Shown here one piece after another: positions 23,334 to 31,563 of a stretch of 32,491 bases of DNA (the first letter of the stretch is position 1; every line of letters begins with the position of its first letter). Position numbers and translations under genes: made by a program. The notes beneath the pieces are model-generated. The model was not told the DNA's origin. It was given only the letters and a program-made list of their open reading frames with translations, and ran no database searches. Origin of the DNA: Bordetella parapertussis (GTDB lineage: Bacteria; Pseudomonadota; Gammaproteobacteria; Burkholderiales; Casimicrobiaceae); the NCBI GenBank assembly GCA_943331295.2, contig CALQLA020000055.1, positions 1 to 32,491 of the forward strand. Reading direction: 5' to 3'.

Positions 23334-24566
23334 ATGACCACGGTTGCCTTCGACGTGCTGGTCACCGGTGCGCGGCTGGCGACGATGACCGGCGGCACCC
23401 CCTACGGCGCGATCGATGACGGCGCCGTCGGCATCGTCGGCGACCGCATTGCATGGCTGGGGCGACGGACCGACCTGCCGCGCGATGCGCGTGCCTCCCG
23501 CATCCTGCCCGCGGCCGGGCGCTGGCTGACGCCCGGCCTCGTCGACTGCCACAACCATCTCGTCTACGCCGGCAACCGCGCGGCCGAGTTCGAGGCGCGG
23601 CTCGGCGGCGCCTCGTATGCCGACATCGCGCGCGCCGGCGGCGGCATCAAGGCGACCGTCGCGGCGACCCGCGCCGCCAGCGCCGACGCGCTGGCGGCGG
23701 CCAGCGCGCCGCGGCTCGCGGCGCTCGCGGCCGAGGGCGTCACGACGGTCGAGCTGAAGTCGGGCTACGGCCTCGACACCGCCACCGAATGCAAGCTGCT
23801 CGACGTCGCGCGCCGCGTCGCGGCGCGGCAGGGGATCGCCGTGCGCACGACGCTGCTCGCGGCCCACGCGTTGCCGCCGGAATTCGCCGGCCGGCAGGGC
23901 GACTACGTCGACCTCGTCTGCCGCGAGACGATTCCCGCCGTCGCGCGCGCGGGGCTGGCCGACGCGGTCGACGCATTCTGCGAATCCATCGGCTTCACGC
24001 CCGACGAGACTCGCCGCGTGTTCGCCGCGGCCCGCGCGCACGGGCTGGCGGTGAAGCTGCACGCGGACCAGTTGTCCGACACAGGCGGCGCCGCGCTCGC
24101 CGCGGAATTCGGCGCGCTGTCGGCCGACCACCTCGAATACGCGAGCGACGCCGGGATCGCGGCGATGGCGGAGGCCGGCACCGTCGCGGTGCTGCTCCCG
24201 GGCGCGTTCTACGCGCTGTCGGAGCGGCAGTTGCCGCCGGTCGCCGCGATGCGTGCGCGCGGCGTGCCGATGGCGGTGGCGACCGACTGCAACCCGGGCA
24301 CGTCGCCCGTGACGTCGCTGCTGCTGATGCTCAACATGGCGTGCACGCTGTTCGGGCTGACGCCCGAGGAGGCGCTCGCGGGCGCCACGCGCCACGCCGC
24401 GCGTGCGCTCGGGCTCACCGACCGCGGCACGCTCGCCGTCGGCCAGCGCGCCGACTGCGTGCTGTGGGACATCGCGACGCCGGCGGAGCTCGCCTACCGC
24501 ATCGGCGGCAACCCCTGCGCCGGCATCGTGCGCGCCGGTGCCGTTTCCTCCTGGAACGAAACATGA
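23334..24566 (+). CDS. hutI: Imidazolonepropionase
   Basis: Metal-dependent amidohydrolase that opens 4-imidazolone-5-propionate to N-formimino-L-glutamate. The 410-residue product has H73 and H75 in DCHNHLVYAGNRAAEF, KSGYGLD near 142, H243 in KLHADQLSDTGG, H266 and D318 in ATDCNPGTSP, the full ligand set. Length matches the family. Six bases follow hutF, and the stop overlaps hutG as ATGA. Its substrate comes from HutU, which is absent from the window. Confidence 0.96.
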   Translation: MTTVAFDVLVTGARLATMTGGTPYGAIDDGAVGIVGDRIAWLGRRTDLPRDARASRILPAAGRWLTPGLVDCHNHLVYAGNRAAEFEARLGGASYADIARAGGGIKATVAATRAASADALAAASAPRLAALAAEGVTTVELKSGYGLDTATECKLLDVARRVAARQGIAVRTTLLAAHALPPEFAGRQGDYVDLVCRETIPAVARAGLADAVDAFCESIGFTPDETRRVFAAARAHGLAVKLHADQLSDTGGAALAAEFGALSADHLEYASDAGIAAMAEAGTVAVLLPGAFYALSERQLPPVAAMRARGVPMAVATDCNPGTSPVTSLLLMLNMACTLFGLTPEEALAGATRHAARALGLTDRGTLAVGQRADCVLWDIATPAELAYRIGGNPCAGIVRAGAVSSWNET

Positions 24567-25369
24567 ATCTTCACGAACTCCACCGCGGCGACTCGCCGCT
24601 CGTCGTCGACGTCCCGCACGCCGGCACCCACCTCCCGCCCGCGCTTGCCGCGCGGATGACCCCGGTCGCGCGCACGGTGCCCGACACCGACTGGCACGTC
24701 GAGAAGCTGTACGCGTTCGCGCGCGCCGCCGGCGCGACGCTGCTCTGGGCGACCCTCTCGCGGTACGTCGTCGACCTGAACCGCGACCCGTCGGGCGCGG
24801 TGCTCTACCCGGGCGCCGACAACACCGAGCTGTGTCCGACGCGGACCTTCGCCAACGACGCCATCTACGTCGACGGCGGCGCGCCCGACGCCGCCGGCAT
24901 CGCCGCGCGGCAGGCGACCTACTTCGATCCGTACCACGCGGTGCTTGCCGCCGAGATCGCGCGGGTGCGCGCGCGCCACGGCTTCGCCGTGCTGCTCGAC
25001 GGCCATTCGATCCGCGCCGAGGTGCCGCGCTTCTTCGCGGGTCGGCTCCCCGATTTCAACCTCGGCACGGCCAACGGCGCCAGCGCCGCGCCCGCGCTGG
25101 CGACGCTGGCGGAAGGCGTGCTCGCCGTGGACACGCGCTTCACGCACGTCGTCAACGGGCGGTTCAAGGGAGGCTACGTGACCCGGCACTACGGCGTGCC
25201 CGCGCGCGGCGTGCATGCGCTGCAGCTCGAGATGGCCGAGAGCGCCTACATGGACGAATCGCCGCCGTATGCGTACGAGCCGGCGCGGGCCGCGCCGCTG
25301 GTGGCCGTGCTGGAGCGGCTGGTCGCCGCGCTGGCGGCGTGGCGGCCGGACGGGGCCGCGCCCGCGTGA
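24563..25369 (+). CDS. hutG: N-formylglutamate deformylase
   Basis: Hydrolyses N-formyl-L-glutamate to glutamate and formate, last step of this pathway. The 268-residue protein has the formylglutamate amidohydrolase motifs: DVPHAGTHLP at 16-25, DTDWHVEKLY at 41-50, DLNRDPSG, DGHSIRAEVPRFF, GRFKGGYVTRHYG and QLEMAESAYM. It is the PF05013 type, not the arginase-like HutG of enterics. It overlaps hutI (ATGA) and the next gene (GTGA). Confidence 0.95.
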   Translation: MNLHELHRGDSPLVVDVPHAGTHLPPALAARMTPVARTVPDTDWHVEKLYAFARAAGATLLWATLSRYVVDLNRDPSGAVLYPGADNTELCPTRTFANDAIYVDGGAPDAAGIAARQATYFDPYHAVLAAEIARVRARHGFAVLLDGHSIRAEVPRFFAGRLPDFNLGTANGASAAPALATLAEGVLAVDTRFTHVVNGRFKGGYVTRHYGVPARGVHALQLEMAESAYMDESPPYAYEPARAAPLVAVLERLVAALAAWRPDGAAPA

Positions 25370-25668
25370 TCCTGCTGCTGCGCACGGATCGCATGCAGGT
25401 CTACCTGCTGCGCGACATCCTGGCGATGCACGGCATCGCGTCGCACGTGTTCAACGAGAACATGTCGAGCATCGTCGGCGACGTGCCGCCCGACGTCGCG
25501 CTGCCGCAGTTGTGGCTGGACGACGACGCCGACCACGTCCGCGCGTGCGAAGTGCTGCGCGACCACGTGGCCGCGGGCAACCGCAAGGGCTCGCTGTTCT
25601 GCCCCGCGTGCCGCGAGGAAAACCCGGCGACGTTCGAATCCTGCTGGAACTGCGGCGGTACGCTGTAG
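25366..25668 (+). CDS. DUF2007 and zinc-ribbon protein
   Basis: A 100-residue protein with two parts. Residues 1-70 fit DUF2007, a ferredoxin-like putative signalling domain (TDRMQVYLLRDILAMHGIAS and LWLDDDADHVRACEVL). Residues 79-96 form a zinc ribbon: CPAC and CWNC with cysteines 79, 82, 93 and 96. The GTG start overlaps hutG as GTGA and gives a complete first strand; an ATG 27 bases inside is less likely. Its role is unknown. The coupling suggests it is made with the Hut enzymes, though in other genomes such genes are often free-standing. Confidence 0.85.
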   Translation: MILLLRTDRMQVYLLRDILAMHGIASHVFNENMSSIVGDVPPDVALPQLWLDDDADHVRACEVLRDHVAAGNRKGSLFCPACREENPATFESCWNCGGTL

Positions 25669-25672
25669 CGCC

Positions 25673-25685
25673 CCCGCTCAGCGGG
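25673..25685. promoter_or_regulatory. Hairpin at a convergent gene end
   Basis: CCCGC (25673-25677) pairs with GCGGG (25681-25685), with TCA in the loop. The TCA is the stop codon of the hemG gene read on - strand. The arrangement copies that at 17130-17147. No T run is visible, so termination is uncertain. Confidence 0.35.
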
Positions 25686-27075
25686 CGAGCTGCTTGGCCA
25701 CGGTCTCCGCGGTCGCATGCGCGCGGAGGATGCGGTCGCCTACCGAGACCCCGCCGCGCCAGCTCGCGCAGAAGTGGAGCCCCGGCAGCGCGGCCTCGGC
25801 GGCGTCGACGTGGGAGACGCGCCCCAGATGGCCGAGGTCGTATTGCGGGATCGCCTGCGGCCAGCGGGTGACGCGCGTCCACTGCGCGGGCGCCTTCGCC
25901 GCCAGCAGCGCCGCAAATTCGTCGTGGACTAGGCGCGACAGCTCGGCGTCGGGCAGGCCCGGCAGGTCGGGATTGCGGCGGCCGCCGACGAACGTGGTCA
26001 TCAGCACCGAGCCTTCCGGCGCGCGGCCGCGGAACATGCTGCTGGAGAACAGCGTGCCGAGGATCCGGCGGTTCTCGCGGCGGGGGACGAGGAAGCCGAA
26101 GCCGGCGAGCGAATGCCCGACGTCGGCGCGGCGGTAGGCCGAAGCGACCACCGAGACAGCCGCGTATTCGATCGCGGCCAGCGCGTCCGCGGCGGCCGGC
26201 GCAATGCCCCGCACGAGGAGGCTCGCCGGGCCGGCCGGCACCGCCAGCACGACCGCGCGCGCGCGGAACGCGAGCGGCGCGCCGGCGCGCTCGGCGTCGA
26301 CCCGGTACGTGCCGCCGGCGTCGGTGCCGATGGCCGTCACGCGAACATCCTGCTGCACGCTGGCGACCGCGCGGGCGAGCGCCGCGGGCAGCGTCTGCAT
26401 CCCTTCGGCAAACGAAAAGCTCGGCGCCGGGCCCTTGCGGCCGCCGGCGGCTTCGCGCCGCTCGCGCGCACCCTTGATCTGGCCCTTGATCAGGCTGCCG
26501 TAGCGCTGCTCGAGCGCGAAGAGCTTGGGGAACGCCGCGCGCACCGAGATGCGCTCGGGATCGCCGGCGTAGATGCCGGAGACGAAGGGATCGATCGCAT
26601 AGTCGAGGAACTCGTTGCCGAGGCGCCGGCGGACGAACTGGGCGATGGTCTCGTCGGCGTCGGACGGCGACGGCGGGACGAAGGGCTCGCACAGGATCTT
26701 CCACTTCGCGCCCGCCGTGAACGCGTGGGTTGTCAGCATCGAGCCGGGCGACGACGGCAGCGCGTGGAGCGCGCCGCCGCGGACGATGTAGCGGATGCCC
26801 GCCACCGCATCGGCGTCGCGGCGCTCGTCGCCGATGCCCAGGTCGGTGAGCAGCCGGTCGATGAGCGGCGTCGAGTCGAGCGTGCTGTTCGGCCCCGTCT
26901 CGTACAGGAAGCCCTCGTGGCGGCGCGTGCCCATCACGCCGCCCGCTTCGGGGTTCGCGTCGAGCACCGTCACCGCGTGGCCCGCGCGCTGCAGCCGGAA
27001 CGCGGCGGTGAGGCCGGAGACGCCGCCGCCGATCACCAGCGCATCGATGACGGGGAGGGCGGCGCCGGGGGTCAT
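25678..27075 (-). CDS. hemG: Protoporphyrinogen oxidase (HemY/PgoX type)
   Basis: FAD enzyme that oxidises protoporphyrinogen IX to protoporphyrin IX with oxygen, the step before ferrochelatase. The 465-residue protein has GGGVSGLTAAFRLQRAG at 16-32 with the GxGxxG FAD motif and an acidic D39 at the end of the second strand. GFLYETGPNS, GNEFLDYAIDPFVSGIYAGD and the C-terminal SWRGGVSVGDRI are typical. This is the oxygen-dependent form, called hemY in Bacillus and often labelled hemG in databases. Its ATG overlaps the ccmI stop, making it the last gene of the cytochrome c maturation operon. Confidence 0.93.
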   Translation of the reverse strand: MTPGAALPVIDALVIGGGVSGLTAAFRLQRAGHAVTVLDANPEAGGVMGTRRHEGFLYETGPNSTLDSTPLIDRLLTDLGIGDERRDADAVAGIRYIVRGGALHALPSSPGSMLTTHAFTAGAKWKILCEPFVPPSPSDADETIAQFVRRRLGNEFLDYAIDPFVSGIYAGDPERISVRAAFPKLFALEQRYGSLIKGQIKGARERREAAGGRKGPAPSFSFAEGMQTLPAALARAVASVQQDVRVTAIGTDAGGTYRVDAERAGAPLAFRARAVVLAVPAGPASLLVRGIAPAAADALAAIEYAAVSVVASAYRRADVGHSLAGFGFLVPRRENRRILGTLFSSSMFRGRAPEGSVLMTTFVGGRRNPDLPGLPDAELSRLVHDEFAALLAAKAPAQWTRVTRWPQAIPQYDLGHLGRVSHVDAAEAALPGLHFCASWRGGVSVGDRILRAHATAETVAKQLAR

Positions 27076-28385
27076 GGCCGGGTGGTGTCGATGACGATGG
27101 CGAGGCCGCTGGCGCCCATTTTCACGGGCTTGGAGAGGCCTTCGAGGTCGCCCGCTTGCGGAGCCGCATTCCCGGACTTGGACACCCGCGCGCCGACGAT
27201 GACTTCGGGGAAGTTGGAGATCTTCATCTCCGGCTGCATCGCCATCGAATCGTCGAGCGCGAAGGTGACCGGGAGGTCCTTCACCTGCTTGCGCAGCACG
27301 GCCAGCGGCAGCTTCGGACCCTGCGCCGCGCGGGCGAAGATGAACACGGTGTCGTTCGGCCCGGCGCTCTTGGCGAGCGCGGGGCTCAGCGTGACGGTGC
27401 CGGCGATGGCCTGGCCCTTTGCCGCGGCGGCGTCGGCGCCCTTCGCCGGCGCCGCTGCCGCCTTCGCCATGGGCGCAGCGGCGGGAGCGGCTGCTGCGGG
27501 CGCCGCGCCCATGGCCGGCGCCGCGATGCCGCCGACCTGCCGGGCTTCGGCGATGTTGGCGTCGATCGAGTTCGCGATTTCCGAGCCCGGCGGCACGACG
27601 AGCTTGAGGCGTTCCCAGTAGTCGATCGCCGACTTGAAATCCTTCTGGTTGAACGCGACCGTGCCCATCAGCGCCAGCGCCTTCCATTGCTGCGGGTCGA
27701 TCTTCAGTGCTCGTGTGATCAGTTGCGTGGGCTTGCCGTCGAGTGACTGCGTGACGGCGCCCAGCGCGTCGGCGTAGTCGGCGAGCAGGTCGGCGTTGTT
27801 CGGGTCGAGCGCCTCGGCGCGCTCGTACGCGGCGACGGCCTCGGGGAAGCGCTTCAGCGCGTAGTAGGTGTGCGCGAGCGTGACCCAGCCTTCGACGTTG
27901 TTCGGCTCCTTCTCCAGCCGTGCCGCGAGCTTCTGGGCCATGTCCGCGACCTGCTGCGGCGAGTGCTGCTCGGATTCGTCGGCCCCGGCTGCCGCCCGCG
28001 CGCCCGCGCCCGGCGTGAACGCCTGGTGGTTGCCCAGCACCACGTAGAGCACCATCGCCGCGATCGGCAACACGCCCGCGAGCACCGCCGCGGTCCACGC
28101 GCCGGCCAGCGGCGCGATGCCGGTGCCGGTGGCGTCGGACGCGCGGGTGTCCTCGAGCACGCGCGCCTCGAGTTCCGTCCTGGCCTGCTCGAAGTGCTCG
28201 CGCGTGATCACGCCGTTGGTGACGTCGGCCTCCAGTTCGGCGACCTGGCCCCGCAGGATCACGAGGTTCGACGCGTCCTCGGCGATGCCGGCGCCGTCGG
28301 CGTGTCCGCGGCGCAGCAGCGGCGCCAGCAGCACGAACAGGGCGACCGCCAGCATCAGGACGGCCAGCACGATGAAAGTCGTCAC
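27072..28385 (-). CDS. ccmI: Cytochrome c maturation protein CcmI
   Basis: Apocytochrome c chaperone that brings the unfolded cytochrome to the CcmF/H heme-attachment complex. The 437-residue protein has two membrane segments (about 3-23 and 98-118), TPR repeats around 150-270 (NNVEGWVTLAHTYYALKRF, EAVAAYERAEALDPNNADLL), an Ala/Pro-rich linker near 285-325 and a C-terminal domain. A GTG start overlaps the ccmH stop as GTGA. The long form has both the membrane and the periplasmic part. Confidence 0.92.
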   Translation of the reverse strand: MTTFIVLAVLMLAVALFVLLAPLLRRGHADGAGIAEDASNLVILRGQVAELEADVTNGVITREHFEQARTELEARVLEDTRASDATGTGIAPLAGAWTAAVLAGVLPIAAMVLYVVLGNHQAFTPGAGARAAAGADESEQHSPQQVADMAQKLAARLEKEPNNVEGWVTLAHTYYALKRFPEAVAAYERAEALDPNNADLLADYADALGAVTQSLDGKPTQLITRALKIDPQQWKALALMGTVAFNQKDFKSAIDYWERLKLVVPPGSEIANSIDANIAEARQVGGIAAPAMGAAPAAAAPAAAPMAKAAAAPAKGADAAAAKGQAIAGTVTLSPALAKSAGPNDTVFIFARAAQGPKLPLAVLRKQVKDLPVTFALDDSMAMQPEMKISNFPEVIVGARVSKSGNAAPQAGDLEGLSKPVKMGASGLAIVIDTTRP

Positions 28386-28870
28386 GAGCGTTCTTTCCTT
28401 GTATCGCCGGCGAGGAGCTGCGCGGCACGCGCACGCTCGGCGTCGGACAGCGGCGGCGGCTCGGCCTGCTGGCGGTGCCCGCGCAGCAGCCGGAACAGCA
28501 CGAAGAAGCCCACCAGGAACAGCAGCAGCGGGCCGCCCCAGAGGAGCAGCGTGGTCGCCTTGACCGGCGGCTCGTAGAGCACGAAGTCGCCGTAGCGCGC
28601 GACCATGTAGTCGACGATCTCTCCGTCGGTCTTGCCGGCGGCGATCTGCTCGTGGATCTGGCGCCGCAGGTCGAGCGCCAGCTCGGCGTTCGACTCCGCG
28701 ATCGACTGGTTCTGGCAGACGAGGCAGCGCAGCTTTTCCGACAGCTTGACGGCGCGCGACGACGAGACCGAATCCTTCTCGGTCGGCACCGCGTCGGCGG
28801 CCAGCGCCGGTACGGCCGCGACGGCGGCGAGCAGCACGAAGATCCAGCGTGCGAGGTGGGCGGCCATCAT
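28382..28870 (-). CDS. ccmH: Cytochrome c maturation protein CcmH
   Basis: Thiol protein that reduces apocytochrome cysteines before heme attachment. The 162-residue product has an N-terminal signal or anchor (to about residue 24), the LRCLVCQ motif with C49 and C52, and a C-terminal membrane segment near 107-128. It is the short CcmH, with the TPR part carried by separate CcmI. Two ATGs occur at 28870 and 28867; the first overlaps the ccmG stop. Confidence 0.94.
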   Translation of the reverse strand: MMAAHLARWIFVLLAAVAAVPALAADAVPTEKDSVSSSRAVKLSEKLRCLVCQNQSIAESNAELALDLRRQIHEQIAAGKTDGEIVDYMVARYGDFVLYEPPVKATTLLLWGGPLLLFLVGFFVLFRLLRGHRQQAEPPPLSDAERARAAQLLAGDTRKERS

Positions 28871-29397
28871 GATTTCTGCAGCTCGCGGACCAGCGGCATG
28901 ATCTTCTTTTCCAGCGCCTCGACGGTGATCGGGCCGATCTGCTTGTAGCGGATGATCCCCTGCTTGTCGACGACGAAGGTCTCCGGCACGCCGTAGACGC
29001 CCCAGTCGATGCCGACGCGGCCGTCCTGGTCGATCACCGAGGTCGTGTACGGGTCGCCGTTCTGCGCGAGCCACTGCTTGCCGGCGCGCGGGTCGTCCTT
29101 GTAATCGAGGCCGATGATCGGGACCACCTTCGCCTTCGCCATCTCGACCAGCAGCGGATGCTCCTCGCGACACGACACGCACCACGAGGCGAAGACGTTC
29201 AGCAGCCACACCTGGCCCTTGAGGTCGGCGGTGCCGAGCATCTTGTCCGGCTCGTGCAGCTGCCGCAGCGAGAACTGCGGCGCCGGCTTGCCGATCAGCG
29301 GCGACGGCACTTCGCGCGGGTCCTTGAACAGCCCGACCAGCAGGAAGCCGGCGAGGACGATGAATACGCCGAGCGGAATGAGGAGTTTCTTGTTCAT
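28867..29397 (-). CDS. ccmG: Thiol:disulfide interchange protein CcmG/DsbE
   Basis: Membrane-anchored thioredoxin-like protein that keeps CcmH and apocytochromes reduced. The 176-residue protein has an N-terminal anchor at 5-24, the active site WCVSC at 72-76, and the cis-Pro loop YGVPETFVVD near 141. The motif is WCVSC where E. coli has WCPTC. It starts 170 bases after ccmF, past two tandem repeats, so its translation is not coupled to ccmF. Confidence 0.94.
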   Translation of the reverse strand: MNKKLLIPLGVFIVLAGFLLVGLFKDPREVPSPLIGKPAPQFSLRQLHEPDKMLGTADLKGQVWLLNVFASWCVSCREEHPLLVEMAKAKVVPIIGLDYKDDPRAGKQWLAQNGDPYTTSVIDQDGRVGIDWGVYGVPETFVVDKQGIIRYKQIGPITVEALEKKIMPLVRELQKS

Positions 29398-29410
29398 GAG
29401 ATTCTCAGTG

Positions 29411-29559
29411 CCCGCCCGGCCGCCCGAAGGGCACTGATGCTCCCCCTCGGGGGGCAGCGAACGGAGTGAGCGTGGGGGTCGCGTCCTTCCCGCCGGGCCG
29501 CCCCAAGGAAAGGACTGCTCCCCCTCGGGGGGCAGCGAACGGAGTGAGCGTGGGGGTCG
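29411..29559. repeat. Two tandem copies of a dispersed palindromic repeat
   Basis: A 43-base block at 29439-29481 is repeated exactly at 29517-29559, a period of 78 bases. Each block has GCTCCCCCTCGGGGGGCAGC followed by GAACGGAGTGAGCGTGGGGG. Each is preceded by a GGCCGCCC word. The C-run and G-run can fold into a short hairpin. The copies fill the 170-base gap between ccmF and ccmG. A diverged copy is at 8418-8480. Confidence 0.8.
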
Positions 29560-29567
29560 TCATATGT

Positions 29568-31547
29568 TCAGTCTGCACCGGCGGCGCCGACGCCTTTAGG
29601 CACCACGGCCTCGCGGCGCGCGGCCACGCGGTAGCGGCGGTCCGACAGCGCGAGCAGTCCGCCCATCCCCATCAGGATGCAGCCGAACCAGATCCACGTC
29701 ACGAAGGGCTTGTAGTAGACGCGCACGCTCCAGGCGCCGTCGGCGACCGGCTCGCCCAGCGACACGTAGAGGTCGCCGAACGGCCCGGTGTCGATGGCCG
29801 CCTCGGTCATGCCCATGCCGCCCGCGTTGTACGCGCGCTTTTCCGGTTGCAACGTGCGAATGGGCTGGCCGTTCTTGCTGATCTCGACCCGGCCGCGCTG
29901 GGCGCGGTAGTTCGGGCCCGTTACCTGCGTCGTGCCGTCGAAGCGGAACACGTAGCCGCCCACGCTGACGGTGTCGCCGACGGCCATCCGCACGTCGCGC
30001 TCGCTCTCGTAGCCCTTGACCAGCGTGACGCCGATCACGAACACCGCGATGCCGAGGTGCGCGAGGATCATCCCCCAGTAGCTGCGCGGCTGGCGCCGGA
30101 CCTTGGCGAGGAAGCCCAGGTCGGCGTTGCGGAAGCGCTCGCGGATGTTGACGACCGTGGTGGTCACGATCCACAGCGCGAGCAGCAGGCCGAAGCTCAC
30201 CAGCGGCTTCCACTGCCCCAACAGGAACGGCAGGATCAGCGCGGTGACGATGCTGACGAGGCCCGCCCAGCGCAGGCGCTGCCACAGGTCGGGCACCTGC
30301 GCCTCCTTCCAGCGCGCGAGCGGGCCGACCCCCATGAGGAAGACCAGCGGCGTCATCAGCGGCACGAACACGGCGTCGAAGTAGGGCGGGCCGACGGAGA
30401 TCTTGCCCAGGTCGAGCGCGTCGAGGAACAGCGGGTAAAGCGTGCCCAGCAGCACCGAGCCGGCGGCGCACACCAGCAGCACGTTGTTGGCGAGCAGCAG
30501 CGACTCGCGCGACACCGCGCCGAAGCGGCCGCCGCCGCCGACCTTCGGCGCGCGCAGCGCGAACAGGAACAGCGAGCCCCCGATGACGATGACGAGGAAG
30601 GCGAGGATGAAGATACCGCGGCGGGGGTCGGTGGCGAACGCATGCACGGACGTCAGCACACCGGAGCGCACCAGGAACGTCCCCATCAACGACAGCGAGA
30701 ACGCGCTGATCGCGAGCAGTACCGTCCAGGCCTTGAACGTGCCGCGCTTCTCGGTGACGGCGAGCGAATGGACCAGCGCGGTGCCGACGAGCCACGGCAT
30801 GAACGATGCGTTCTCGACCGGGTCCCAGAACCACCAGCCGCCCCAGCCCAGCTCGTAGTACGCCCACCAGCTGCCCAGCATGATGCCGAACGTGAGGAAG
30901 CTCCAGGCGAGCGTGGTCCAGGGCCGCGACCAGCGCGCCCACGTGGCGTCGAGCCGGCCGCCCAGCAGCGCCGCGATCGCGAATGCGAACGCGACGGAAA
31001 AGCCGACGTAGCCCATGTAGAGCAGCGGCGGGTGGAACACCATCCCCGGGTCCTGCAGCAGCGGGTTCAGGTCGCGGCCGTCGGGCGCCGGCGGGAACAG
31101 CCGGTCGAACGGGTTCGACGTCAGCAGCATGAACAGCAGGAAGCCGCAGCTCACCAGCCCCATCACGCCCAGCACCCGCGCGACCATGTCGTTGGGCAGG
31201 TGCCGGCTCTTCATGGTGACCGCGAGCGTCCAGCCGGCAAGCATGGTCACCCACAGCATCATCGAGCCTTCGTGCGAGCCCCACGACGCGGCGATCTTGT
31301 ACTGGACCGGCAACTGCGAGTTGGAATTGGTGGCGACGTTCAGCACCGAGAAGTCGCTGGTGTAGAACGACCAGACGAGGCACGCGAACGCGATGAACAC
31401 GAACAGCGCCTGCCCCCGGGCCACCGGCCGCGCGAGCCCGGTCCATGCCGGCACGCGGCGGGCGGCGCCGATGATGGGCAGCGTGCCCTGGACCAGCGCC
31501 AGCAGCAGCGCGAGGATCAGCGCGAATTGACCGATTTCGGGGATCAT
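29568..31547 (-). CDS. ccmF: Cytochrome c heme lyase subunit CcmF
   Basis: Large membrane protein that takes heme from CcmE and attaches it to apocytochrome c. The 659-residue length matches the family. It has many hydrophobic segments and the tryptophan-rich WGGWWFWDPVEN motif at 235-246. Candidate heme ligands include H172 (FHPPLLY) and H260. SWGSHEGSMMLW near 88-99 is also conserved. The ATG lies 16 bases after ccmE. Confidence 0.96.
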   Translation of the reverse strand: MIPEIGQFALILALLLALVQGTLPIIGAARRVPAWTGLARPVARGQALFVFIAFACLVWSFYTSDFSVLNVATNSNSQLPVQYKIAASWGSHEGSMMLWVTMLAGWTLAVTMKSRHLPNDMVARVLGVMGLVSCGFLLFMLLTSNPFDRLFPPAPDGRDLNPLLQDPGMVFHPPLLYMGYVGFSVAFAFAIAALLGGRLDATWARWSRPWTTLAWSFLTFGIMLGSWWAYYELGWGGWWFWDPVENASFMPWLVGTALVHSLAVTEKRGTFKAWTVLLAISAFSLSLMGTFLVRSGVLTSVHAFATDPRRGIFILAFLVIVIGGSLFLFALRAPKVGGGGRFGAVSRESLLLANNVLLVCAAGSVLLGTLYPLFLDALDLGKISVGPPYFDAVFVPLMTPLVFLMGVGPLARWKEAQVPDLWQRLRWAGLVSIVTALILPFLLGQWKPLVSFGLLLALWIVTTTVVNIRERFRNADLGFLAKVRRQPRSYWGMILAHLGIAVFVIGVTLVKGYESERDVRMAVGDTVSVGGYVFRFDGTTQVTGPNYRAQRGRVEISKNGQPIRTLQPEKRAYNAGGMGMTEAAIDTGPFGDLYVSLGEPVADGAWSVRVYYKPFVTWIWFGCILMGMGGLLALSDRRYRVAARREAVVPKGVGAAGAD

Positions 31548-31563
31548 GGGTGGCGTCCTGGTG

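Noticed and set aside
23453..25369. Long + strand frame overlapping hutI and joined in frame to hutG
   Set aside because: The first part is an out-of-frame Arg-rich reading of hutI. The real hutG starts at the ATG overlapping the hutI stop.
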